Shown here piece after piece: positions 24,640 through 35,900 of a stretch of 64,000 bases of DNA. The stretch covers positions 10,374,206 through 10,438,205 of the forward strand of contig JACBWW010000018.1 of assembly GCA_020086605.1 (NCBI GenBank), given 5' to 3'. The stretch comes from Lanius collurio. Lineage: Eukaryota > Chordata > Aves > Passeriformes > Laniidae. A program made the position numbers and the translations under genes. Numbering within the stretch: the stretch's first letter is position 1; each line of letters opens with the position of its first letter. The notes beneath the pieces were generated by a model. The model saw only the letters and a program-made list of their open reading frames with translations. It was not told where the DNA came from and ran no database searches.

Positions 24640-24778
24640 CGCCCGGTGCGGCCCGGCGCGGAGCGCGAAGTGGGCGGTCGAGCGGCCGCGCCCGCCACAG
24701 CCCGCCGGGGGCGGGCGCTCCTTCGGCCTATGGGCGCGGGCAGCGAGCAGGGCTATGCAGCGTGTGTAGACGGTCCAC
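24130..24778. promoter_or_regulatory. CpG island over GK5 exon 1 and promoter
   Basis: A sharp switch to GC-rich, CpG-dense sequence in an otherwise AT-rich window. It spans the start of intron 1, exon 1 and the upstream DNA up to the gap. There is no obvious TATA box, which fits a housekeeping-type CpG promoter. The transcription start cannot be placed because the upstream side runs into Ns. No plus-strand gene starts here, so I see no bidirectional promoter. Confidence 0.85.
24508..24639 (-). CDS. GK5: GK5 coding exon 1 (start codon)
   Basis: The ATG is at 24637-24639 with G at -3, and no in-frame ATG lies between it and the gap. The exon encodes 44 residues with the ATP phosphate-binding turn GVDVGST, and it ends in a GTGAGT donor in phase 0. 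It is GC-rich and sits inside the CpG island. The leader before the kinase fold is a few residues shorter than in human. Confidence 0.93.
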
Positions 24779-25033
24779 NNNNNNNNNNNNNNNNNNNNNN
24801 NNNNNNNNNNNNNNNNNNNNNNNNNNNNNNNNNNNNNNNNNNNNNNNNNNNNNNNNNNNNNNNNNNNNNNNNNNNNNNNNNNNNNNNNNNNNNNNNNNNN
24901 NNNNNNNNNNNNNNNNNNNNNNNNNNNNNNNNNNNNNNNNNNNNNNNNNNNNNNNNNNNNNNNNNNNNNNNNNNNNNNNNNNNNNNNNNNNNNNNNNNNN
25001 NNNNNNNNNNNNNNNNNNNNNNNNNNNNNNNNN
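24779..25033. other. Assembly gap (255 Ns)
   Basis: An uninterrupted run of N immediately upstream of GK5 exon 1, within or at the edge of the CpG island. GC-rich bird promoters are often lost in short-read assemblies. Open frames reported across it are artefacts. Confidence 1.
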
Positions 25034-28000
25034 CTTCACAGAGGGAACAGCATCTAAAATTACTGTTGAAAGAGAGTTAGTGACAGAAATGTTCCCGTAT
25101 TACCCTTAGATGGGGTGGTAATTTTTAAACAGAAGCAACCAGAAATATTCACAGTAAACCAAGAAAAGTCAGAATGCCCAACCCCAAACTAGTACCAGCA
25201 GAATTTAGTTTTAACCCAAATTTAATCACAAGAACTAGTCAATTCGATTTAACTCATTTAGAGAAAAAAAGAAAAACTAAAAACATTGAAAATATTTCCC
25301 CCTTGTACTTCTGGTTTGGCCTCTCTTACAAAAAACTGCACTATGAACAAAACAGTATTTTTTGACATAAGTCTGACAATACTGGATCTTTAAACCAGGA
25401 ATACTACTGACAGTTAAAGCTACATTAAGAGGCTTCTCACCTCACATGGGCAGTCACAGAGGTCACTGGGACAAAGGTATGGATCACAGAGAAGTGAAGG
25501 CACCAAAGAGAAAGCCAAGAAACGACTGCTTTACCTCTTCTCCCAAAGAAACAACACATTAAAAAGCCGCAACCTCACTGACTTTTTATTCTCTTTGACC
25601 ATTTCTTGACATAGTGCTACGAGATGTATGTCAGAGAAGGGTACCAAATACTTCAATATCTGATTAAGAGTACTTTCCATTAAACTAATTTAATTTATCA
25701 AAACAGCATAATAATAATGACTTAACATTTCTGATGAAAGCTTCCTCAATAAGATTCAACATGCGTAACTGGTATAAAAGGCTAAAACCCCTCCAAACAT
25801 TCAAAAATTAAGAAGCCTTAAGAAAAAATGCATCGAGATAGCCTTTGTGTTTTTACAGTATCAACACAAGTGGGGCCTGTCTCACTGCAAGATTAAGCAA
25901 AACTTCAAAAAGAAAATGGATGCAGGTTACTTTTTTCTTTTACAAGCTCTTAATGTCACAAATACATATTCTGATTGCATGGAAGTGACCATGTAAAGTC
26001 AATTTCTTCTTGCATAACTTGAATTCTGTTTAATATGTTAAGAAAGAACTTAGCTGTGTGAAAAAGATAACCTGAACCAACTTGCAGAGCTTGAATGCAT
26101 ACGTAATCTTAGTTATCAAGAGCATGTATTAAAATTGCTTAATTTATGAGAGGCTTATGAAATACAAATTTTATGTTGTTGTTCTGTTTGTAATGTTATA
26201 AAAGTAATGCAATAAAGGAGGCAATGGGCTTTGAGATGTGCATAGCATGTCCATACATGACTTCTCTGGTGTTAGTTTACATTGTTTTGTCATAAATAAT
26301 GTCATTCCCACATAGGCACTCTTTGTTTATCCAAAGTATCTGTCACCCTTAGAGAAAAATCTTACTGCCAATATGCATAAAAGCCCCAAGTTTATCTTGG
26401 CACATACAAGAAACATTCAATTTGAAACGAAAATGTATGGACACTTTCCTGGTAACAAGCCTGCATAACCTATACCACCACCCTGAGTCCTCCTGTTTGG
26501 GTGAGAGCATGTGGCTGCCACCTCACTGCTCAGAGGCAGGGAGCTGGCACACCTGGGGTCACATACCAAGTACCTCAGCAGCAGTGTCTGTACTCCTGCA
26601 TCTTCTCTGCTGAAATCCTCAGTTTCCTTGCTCTCTGGAAAGCGTGGCTGGTCTTATTTTTTACTGGACTATCAAACCAAATGAAGGAGTGGAGGCACTC
26701 CAGGGACTTGTCCAATGCTGCAGCAAAGGAAAGAGTTATTAAGTAAAACCAATCAACTGGCAGAACATTAGGGTCAAGAAGATCCTACACTGCTAGCAGG
26801 GACAGCAAAACCTCTACCATGAGTGACTTATATTGAATATTTCTAAGCAATGTCATCACAGTCAGCATGTTTCTGTCAGCAAGAAATACACTTTGGAAGA
26901 TGATGCCAAGCAACAGACCCTGAGAAATGGAACTGCTACAGATGCAGCAGACCTAATTCCCAGAAAGTAAACATAATCTTGTCACTGTCTTGACATTTTG
27001 TAGTACCAGATTATCAAATAAAATTTCCAAATTAACTGCATTTTGAATAGTTAACTTTTTTTTAATGGAATTATTCTCAGGTGGTATTTCTGTTGTGTGA
27101 CTGATACACAGGAACATCTTCATTCACCCAAGGCTTCCAGTATGAATCAAACTTGCCACTGGCACTGCTAACATGATTCCAGACACTAAAATCTTGTACA
27201 CCAAGACCCAAAACTTGTAATGCGTGGGATTTTTAAATTTATCTTCTCTTCCTCAGTGGTTTTTTTGGTCAAGATACATCTACCCTACCTCCTCCCTCCT
27301 CAAACTGTGAGTTACCATTTTACCCACTTACTTAGCTCTACCTTTTTTACAAGTTTTAACGTTACGAAAGCATTGACCTGGGGCCCATAGTCAGTTTACA
27401 CAGAAAGAGCCCAGTAATTTCTCTTGCTCCATTGGCTGGTGCAGCCCACATCCATCATTAAGACTCACCTGAAAACTTCACAAGCAGACCAAAATGGAAG
27501 TGATGAGCATAATGCAAATGTTTCTGCAATAATTTACCATATGACCCTTTCTCATCAGTTCCTCCTGCACTCCTGCCAGAAGTTACCACTCTCCTCCATG
27601 TCAACAGACAGAAATACATACAATTACATCACTTGATGAATCATTTTAGATTTGTGCATAATACGAGCTTTAGGCAGCCATGGGATGTTTCTTAAGGAGT
27701 TCCATTCTTGCTAAACCATTCCACCCACCTTCACACTAAAAACTGTACCAACCCAGCTGTTCTTGGAGTTCCATGATGAACTATTACGAAAAACAACACA
27801 GGGGAGAGTGCCAATCAGATTAATTCCTTGATAAGGTTCATAATGTGACAACACAGTTTGGCATGACCCAGAGGCAGCAAGTAATAAGAGACTGGCTAAG
27901 CCAGGATTTTCACTAGAGAATTGCACATCGAATCGGTGCCCACATGAGGTTTTGCACTGTGCCTGAGGCACAAGCAGTCCTTCCTTTCTGCCAGCTCTGC

Positions 28001-28356
28001 ACCACAAGTGAAGTATGACAGGAAATGAAGTGGACTTTAGGACAATCAAATTGTAAGCCAAGTGAAAACTGGTGTACTTTGTTAATGTTTCATTATTTTT
28101 TCCATTATTTCTACTTGGTCTAAGGAACATCTTCATTTGGAGAAGTACAAAATGTATTAACAAGATAACGTACATCATCCTCTGGATTTCGCTTAAGGAA
28201 TTATTGTGTGGACTGAAAATGACATAACTATGAATAATTTAAAGAAAACGAGTGATTCAGTTCCTGTATATATATATATGTGTGAGTCTCCATACATACA
28301 ATGAGTGGTCATGTGCACCTAGAAAATTCAAGGCTGAACAGCTCTTTAAAAGAACA
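25034..28356. other. Intergenic region between GK5 promoter and XRN1 3' end
   Basis: AT-rich, mostly unique DNA. The longest open frame is 27711-28178 on the minus strand (155 codons); it has no recognisable domain and no homologue I know. No tRNA, rRNA or transposon signature is seen. Part may be XRN1 3' UTR if the transcript extends beyond the candidate signals near 28357. Confidence 0.5.
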
Positions 28357-31300
28357 TTTATTTCAAGTCTAGAAATTAACAAAACAATATTAAAAATACA
28401 GAAAAACGGCCATCAGTGAGGCTTAATTAGAACCAGAGAATGGATATACTGATAGACTAGAAGCTAAAGGGATAAATTAGAAAAAATTAGAAAAAATTGC
28501 AATTATACAAAATACAGGACTGTGATTATCAACTTTCATAAAGCACTGCCAATGCAGTGATATTTACTGACCAAGCCTTACCAGAAAAAAAAAAAGTTTT
28601 AATGAAAAATGCTTTTTCTGTCCTTTCAAACAATAGGAATCAGGTTTACTGTTTGTACTTGGTGGCATTGTGACCATTCCTTTGATTTGTATTGTATTTC
28701 AAAACAGAAATGAAACAGGAAATTTGTAAGTTATAGAAAAATAAGAGTAAACACCCCCTCAAAAATTGACAACAAAAAGGAACTGTTGTTGGAACCATGG
28801 ATTCTTTAATAAAGAACAGCCACTTACCTCATGATATCAGATTCTTCAAAACATTTATCAGTTACAGTCTCAGTATTCATGGGTCCTCATGCACCTGAAT
28901 TTGAATTCTTTTGGCCAAGAGTGTGTATTCAGACTGCCCTTATGCCCTTGATGTCACTGTGTACCCTTTCCAGATACAGAAAGAGAAGAACATAACTGTC
29001 TCTCAGTAGTAAGGAAGGCTGTTCATGGAATACACAAGGAGATCACATTGCAAACAGAATAAAAATACATCCTTACTGTAAGTAACAATTTCTTCTTTGA
29101 GATTCCTCACCCTCAGGGGTTATCTATATGGTAGTCTGGATCAACTGAACTACACTGAACTATAGTCCTGTAGTTTTTGAATGGGAGTGTCCATGCAAGA
29201 TTTACTCTGCACTAACTGATTTATTTTCAAGTTACTCCTTTATTCAATTTGCTTAAATTTTCTTTAGTGCTATCTACTGAGATGGCAGAACTCACTATGC
29301 AGGCTAACAGCAGTTAAGAGTTCACTGACTAATCATCTGAAGACAGTTTATGAAATGCAGGATTTTATCTTGGTATCTTCAAGTTGAGCAATATGACTTG
29401 AGTGTATACACCAACCAGACTTGTTCTATACAGAAACACCAAATTGCATACACAGTTACACAAAGTTGCAGCAACTGCTCATGCTAAAAGTGTACTCCAT
29501 TCTTTATGCTGGTTGCTTTAAACAAGCTACTTCACACTACAATGTGTAAGAAAGAAAATAACATTCTGCTTCTCAGCCTTCAGCTGGTTTTGCACCTTGT
29601 TAAGAATCACTAGGATTGATCTTACTGGATTACTGGAAAATAATCTTAATGACTTTTCTATAGGGTTGGATTTTTTTAATCAAATTGGTGACAAGGCCAA
29701 AAAAATTTTGGAAGATCAGTATTGTGTTAAATGCTTTTAATTGCAAGGTGACCAACAGCCTTTTGAAAAAAAAAACCTTGTATTTTGATCTCATTTGTAA
29801 GCCATCAAGAAACAGTCAGGAAGGCAGGTGATACTTCTGAGAATCACAGAAACTGAGCTTCATGAGATTTAATTTATACTGTAAACTTCTGGATTGGAGC
29901 ATACACAAGTTCCCATGTAGTATTTGGAAATAAAACAGTGGAAATAGGTAATGTTTCTTGTTTCAATATTTAATCCAAGCAGACACAGACACAGTTTATA
30001 AAATTACTCTATTGCATTAGAGTTCTATATAGCATTTAGGTTTTATGAATGTTTTTCCTTCAGTGTAGCATATATTCATATTCCAAAATATCTTTGCACA
30101 GTCTTTGTGCAACTACATGCTAAAAATCTGAAAATGCACACTTAACACTAAACAGCACAAAAAATACATTCTGTATCCATTCATATGCAAATTTAAAACA
30201 TTTCACTTGGCAGATAAACAATGAAAAGTTATTTTAAAAAAATCAGAAACTACAAAAATGCGCACATAAAAGTCTTCCCTTTTGGATTGTTAGTAAAATA
30301 CTGCTCTGTATAAGATCTAATGAAAAACTCCAGTGCTTAGAAAATACTTTATATCTATGATTAAAAGAAATGCTGAAATTTATATCTGTATGAGTTAAAC
30401 ATAGTGACCTTGTTAAAATATAAAAATTAAATCAAAGGGGACATGGCACAGATCAATGCAGATGTCACATCTACCAGGACATGTAAAACTGTAATTAACT
30501 GGGCACCAGGCAGTCAGTATCATAGAACAGATAAACTAAAAAATAGGGATGAATACAATATGCAGCAGCTAAAGAATAAAGTATTTAACCACCTATATAT
30601 ACTACACATAGCAATTCCACTTGAAGAGAGAGCAAAAATCTTCCTAGTCTGAAGCAGAATAATTTTTTAAAATTGCTGTGTTCACTGGTATATATGAGTA
30701 CTGCATCCTCCATAACTTTGTTTCTCAAAAATCTGCATAAATTGGCTATACATACACATAAAAATTCTGTGATTCAATGGTTTAACATAGCCTCATCTCT
30801 GCCATGGCGATTTTCAAACAGCTGTTTTCTCTTCATGATCAGATAATTCAGATAGATATGGTGGACTAACTCAATGTCACATAATGTCTTCTAAAATATT
30901 GGCATGGGAGCATGATGTCAGTCTTATGTTGCTAATGACAATAAACCCCCTGAAAATACAGCTTTCCCTTCCCAGAATGTGGCTTTGAACCTCTTCAGAC
31001 TAGATGACTATAAAGAGAACAACAAAATCAATATAATTTAAGTCTTTATGTAGACTATTCCACAAGTTTTGTGATACTAAGTAAAATAAAATTTCTTAAC
31101 CTTGTTTTTACCTGTGATCCTTTTTATAGGTCTTGCTGCTATTACAAATACTGCTGAGCCAACAACTGTTTCAGAGAAGTGAAAATTTTTATAAAAAACT
31201 GTAACACAGTAATAATGTGAAACTTCATACTACACTAAGAAATGGAGGCAAAAAAAATGAAAGAAAGCCTAAAGACTTGCAGACACAAAATGAAACCTGT

Positions 31301-32682
31301 CTGAACAAGTAGCAAAATGCATCACTCAGGTATGCTTTATTTCTGGTTCCTGGGCCTTAGAGGAAAAATACTTTTTTTTTTCTAGAACAGATTAGAATAA
31401 AGAAGAAAAATAAAAATTTAATCAATGTCAGTATGCAGCACCAACAGAGGTTTCAAATTTCTTCTTAGACTGAAGATTTTATATTAATGTCTGGAAGAAG
31501 GGTACACATGGGTAAAAACAGTACAAAGACCTTTGAGCCTTCTCTTTTTCCTATATGAACTAAGAATCACATAGTACTCTCCAAAATTTCAAGTCAGCTT
31601 TTTGTCTGAATATTCTTATGGAACCAATAGCAACACTTTCTGATAATTTAATTTTGCAACACAGAAATTCTCTCACAAAATTAAAAAATAAATATTAAAA
31701 GTCACTAGTAACAAAAATAACCTACTATGGAGGAGGTTTCAGGGCACAGACTATTAGAGGAAGAAAGAAATGTACTCTAAGAAAACACAACTTTGACAGC
31801 CATCTGGCAAAATGGGACATCTTTAAACTCTGGCCATTTTTATAGTTTAGAAAAAAATCAGGATATCACAAGCATTTAGGAGGCTATGCACATCTGTAGC
31901 AGATAACTTTGTTATTTTATCACTGGAAAACAATTAAATTGATAGATTAAAAAAAATAGATGTACTTTACCAAAGGGGTCTCTGCTTTGCAAATAAGATT
32001 TTTTTATTCTGTACATCCTATAAATGAATCTCCTGGAACAGATTGTGCAAGAGCAACTACTTTTTACCACTCCAACAGCAGACACATAACACCTATGTTC
32101 TGAAAGCTGTAAAGCTGTTGCCCTCTAGTACAAAACCCAGCAGTTTGTACTTAGAGGGGACTTGGCAGTTTCTTTGTAGTCAGCTTTTAGTTACACTGAT
32201 TCAATTCAGAAGGACCTGGAGAGCCAATTTAAAAGCTGCATTTTAATAATTTTTCCTTTCTCTCTTATTACACTATTTAAAAACAAGCTAGAGTACAAAA
32301 TGCTAAATACTGTTAGATGCCCAACTTATTACTGCTCCATATCCCTCCCAAAAAGCACATCAAACCTGAGTTAAGGTTGCCACCGTTATTGCTGCTTACC
32401 CGATATTGTCTGTAAGCCACTGTTTGGACACCTAGGCACAAGAGATGGCATGGCAACCCTAACTCAGTATTTCCTGGCTTTTGCTAATTTAAGTGAAAAT
32501 AAAATAAATTTTAACATGATTTTTTATAGTTTTAATGACAACCTGAAAATCATAGCAAATAAAATGTATTTCCTTCTATATTAAAGTGGCTGGTCTTTTT
32601 AATAGAGATTTCTGATTTTTTTAAATGATAGAACATAACAGTGGGGAAAGAGCTAAAGATAAAATACACCTAGCTACCAGAT
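28357..32682 (-). other. XRN1: Probable XRN1 3' UTR
   Basis: No coding exon follows the XRN1 stop codon, and human XRN1 has a 3' UTR of several kilobases. Minus-strand AATAAA hexamers lie at 32003-32008, 31336-31341, 29239-29244, 29220-29225 and 28357-28362, any of which could end the transcript. A further AATAAA overlaps the stop codon itself. The far boundary is a guess from the last strong hexamer. Confidence 0.4.
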
Positions 32683-32973
32683 TTATTCTGAAGATTTTGG
32701 TGCGCCAAAATTGACAGCCAGTTTTCTTGGCTTTCGCTTGCTGGATGTGTTTGGTGTTGATTTGTTATGAGGAACGCTTGGAGTAGCCACATTGTCTTGA
32801 AATGAAACAGTGGATTGAGCAGCTTGAGGAGATTTTAAAGAGGCTGAAGAACTATCTTGCTGAATGTGGTCAGAAGACATTGGCTGTTCATTCTTTAGTG
32901 GTGCAGCTTGAGGGGAACTCTGAAACTCCTTGAGTTCAAAGTTTTTCTTGCTAGCAGCCCTTTTTTTAGTTAC
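32683..32973 (-). CDS. XRN1: XRN1 coding exon 43 (stop)
   Basis: Begins [20 protein letters not shown] and ends [18 protein letters not shown] with TAA at 32683-32685. The basic RKLAVNFG end is conserved with human. Acceptor ttaaag. Confidence 0.96.
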   Translation of the reverse strand, partial: VTKKRAASKKNFELKEFQSSPQAAPLKNEQPMSSDHIQQDSSSASLKSPQAAQSTVSFQDNVATPSVPHNKSTPNTSSKRKPRKLAVNFGAPKSSE

Positions 32974-35900
32974 CTTTAAATTAAATAAATATCATTTAAC
33001 AGAATGCATTCTCAAAAAACTGCAAATAGTCCACTTTCAGAAAACATGCATACATATTTTAACAATAATTTTCTAATACTAAATAGTACTTCACAATGGG
33101 GATGTTGTTGCATTCATCTTGAAGGCACATTTTTTTACAAGAAACAATATTAACTCAAACCTGCTGCTCTTACCTGCAGAGGTATAAACTGGTTGTGAGA
33201 ACCAACTGGTATAGTTCCTGCAAGAGACACATTTCCTGGATAGGAGCCAGGATAATAATGCTTAGGCACTGGAGTTCCCCAGGACATTGGACCAAACATG
33301 TGAGATGATGGAGGCATCATATTAGCTACGAAAAGAAGAAACTTTTAGCTCACTTTCCTCAAAAAAAGGATATAAACTCCCCAAGAGCCCAGGACTACTT
33401 AAACAACATGCAGACAGATATAGTTGATCTTTCCAGTAAAGCCTCATATGCTTCATATTTACTTCAAAATACCTAAGTATTTATTATCAAAACCCCTCAA
33501 ACAAACAGAACCACACCTAGACGGCAACACAACTAAGAGCACTAAAGTCATGGTATCTGCATTCGAGAGCGCACATGATTTGCGATCTCTGCATTCTCAG
33601 TGGAGCCAACTGTATTAGCAGAAGGCTGCAAGTTTAGGCTGTTGTTTTGGAACACAGCAACAACAGAGCAACCCCATGGAAAAGAGATGTAGCATTTGCT
33701 GTATGGGTTTCTAGGATTCTACAATAGTGCTGACTCATTACTTCCTAGCTGGGAATGTGAACTGCAGTAGAATACAAAACAGCCAGGAGCCAGAAATACA
33801 ACCCGGACTTTTACCAATTTTTGGGGGGTTATTTACCATGTTCATGTTTGGCAGTGTACAAGAGGACTGTAATGTAGCTTTCACTTCAGTGAAAGTTGGT
33901 TATAGACAAATGAAAACACTATGCATTGAGAAACATTAACTGCATAGGACGGGGGGAATATTTATGTAAAACATCAAGAAGGTTATTTCTTACAAATTCT
34001 GGACTGGGACTATCTGCTTTGAAATGATTACCGTTATTCTGAAGGAAATAAAATGGAAAAAGCACCTAAGACTGAATGGATAAATACATTCTTAAGGAAA
34101 AGTAATAATAAATAGAGATGATTCTTTATACTAAATTAATCTGCACATTGATGAAAAGAGGATCACACACTGTTCTCAAAACTGTTTAGACATACAAGTA
34201 TATACATGAAGACTAAAAAATGGAGCTTTCTGGAAAGCGTTCATTTTCATATAAAGAACCACCACAATTAGAGGATATCAAGATATTATTTGAAATGTGT
34301 ACTAGTCAAACACCTACCTGGGGGCTGTGCAAATACTGGAGGAATTGATCCAGGTGGTACAGGAACTCCTAGTGGTTGATAATTTGGAAACACTGGTGGA
34401 GGCGGAGGTGGAGGCGAAGCAAAGCTTACTCCTATAGAACTCTATGAAGAAGGGAACAGAGGTTTACCAACAGATGCAGTGCAACAGAGACAAAGATTTG
34501 AAAAGATTTTTTACATCCTCACCAAGCGCTGTAAAGCAAAGAGCGCGGCTTTCTCCTTCGCTTCAGCTTCGGAATGACACTGAGGTCCGTGAACCAATAA
34601 ACCATTTGACAGCTTTATGTGGCAAACTGTCATGGTCTAGAAAAGAGAGAGAAAAGATTTTTGACAGAATTTGTGTTGCTAACGAACTGTGAGAGAGAAA
34701 AAGATGTTTGTTCTAAAAAAAGGCAACAAAGGGAGCTAAGGCTTATTTTCAGATAGATTTCAGTGGTCAGTCCAAATACTTAATATGTAACAGTTGATAC
34801 GAAGTTGAGAACTTGTACTTTTTCAGAAAAAAAAAACTTTTTACCTGTGGTGTTTTCAGGAAAGAGAAATCTGGTTGTGACATTCCAAGAAGAGAACAAA
34901 TACGAGAAAGTTCAGAAACAGTAGACAGTGCAGGCTGTGGACAAGTGAAAGGGTGACCTCCAGTTTCTATTGCTGGTGTGTTCTGGGGGCCTCCAGGGTT
35001 ATGCTTGTTCATATAAGCAGCTGACAAAAGGAAAAAAAAAAAAAAAAGCTGCATCACAAGTATTTCCTGCACTAAAATAATGGCAACTCAGTTATTAGCA
35101 AAAAAAAAAAAAAGAAAGAAAAAAAGAAAAAAAGTTTATTTGATTTTTTTCTTGTATTTTCATATTGTTTAAAAAAAACCAGAAGACTATCTGAAGAGAG
35201 TTTTAGATCCAAGTACAGAACTAAAAAAAGATGGAAATTTTATTACTATATTTTTCACTACAAGGTGAAGCTGAGTTATGAGCTGATGGTTAAACATACC
35301 CATTTTTTTTATTGGTTTGTATTGCACAGAAGATCCTTGACAATCTTGTCTACTAGAGGGAGCAGGAACATCATTAACTTGTGATTTCACTTCATTCCTT
35401 GTTTGCAAATCTGAGCCATCTATCTTCAAAATCTCTTTGAGCATCTGTGTTCCTTTCTTTAAAAATAAAATAAACCACTCAGGAACATGCTGGCATTTAG
35501 ATAACATGACCTTCTTAACACTGATTATCATAACTTGTGACAGAATCCGAATTTTTATTTTCCAATAAGTTATATTTTATCAAAGCAACGATAACATCAT
35601 CTTAGCATAAACAAATGTGTTCGCTAATTTTCTTTGATAATAGCTAATTAAAAACTCATTAATATGTTTTAAAAAGCAGTATGAGGTTTCATGGAGCTTC
35701 TTTAAATAGAAACATTGATGCTAAGACAGCAGATGCTAAACTGCAATGTAATGATTCCTGCAGTATACAGACCATAGCAAACGACTGTGGTGACAGATGT
35801 TCCTCATTTGTAGCTCTGGTTTCCTTGGAATAAGTCTGCACTTCATTTTCTTTGGAAATTTTCAAAGAAGCTAGAAGACTTTCCAGTTCATTGTCCTTCT

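Noticed and set aside
24200..24778. Bidirectional promoter shared by GK5 and another gene
   Set aside because: The neighbouring gene XRN1 is on the same strand and ends, not starts, on this side. No plus-strand coding start is visible.
24208..25109. Long open frames (up to 290 codons) across the CpG island on the plus strand
   Set aside because: They are mostly shadows of GC-rich DNA where stop codons are rare, and part of their length is the N gap. GK5 exon 1 explains the region on the other strand.
27711..28178. 155-codon minus-strand open frame between the genes
   Set aside because: No domain, no recognisable homologue, no splice context, and length within what chance allows in 64 kb. 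Hydrophobic and cysteine residues are scattered.
28265..28283. (TA)n stretch as a microsatellite feature
   Set aside because: Only about seven units; too short to separate from the AT-rich background.
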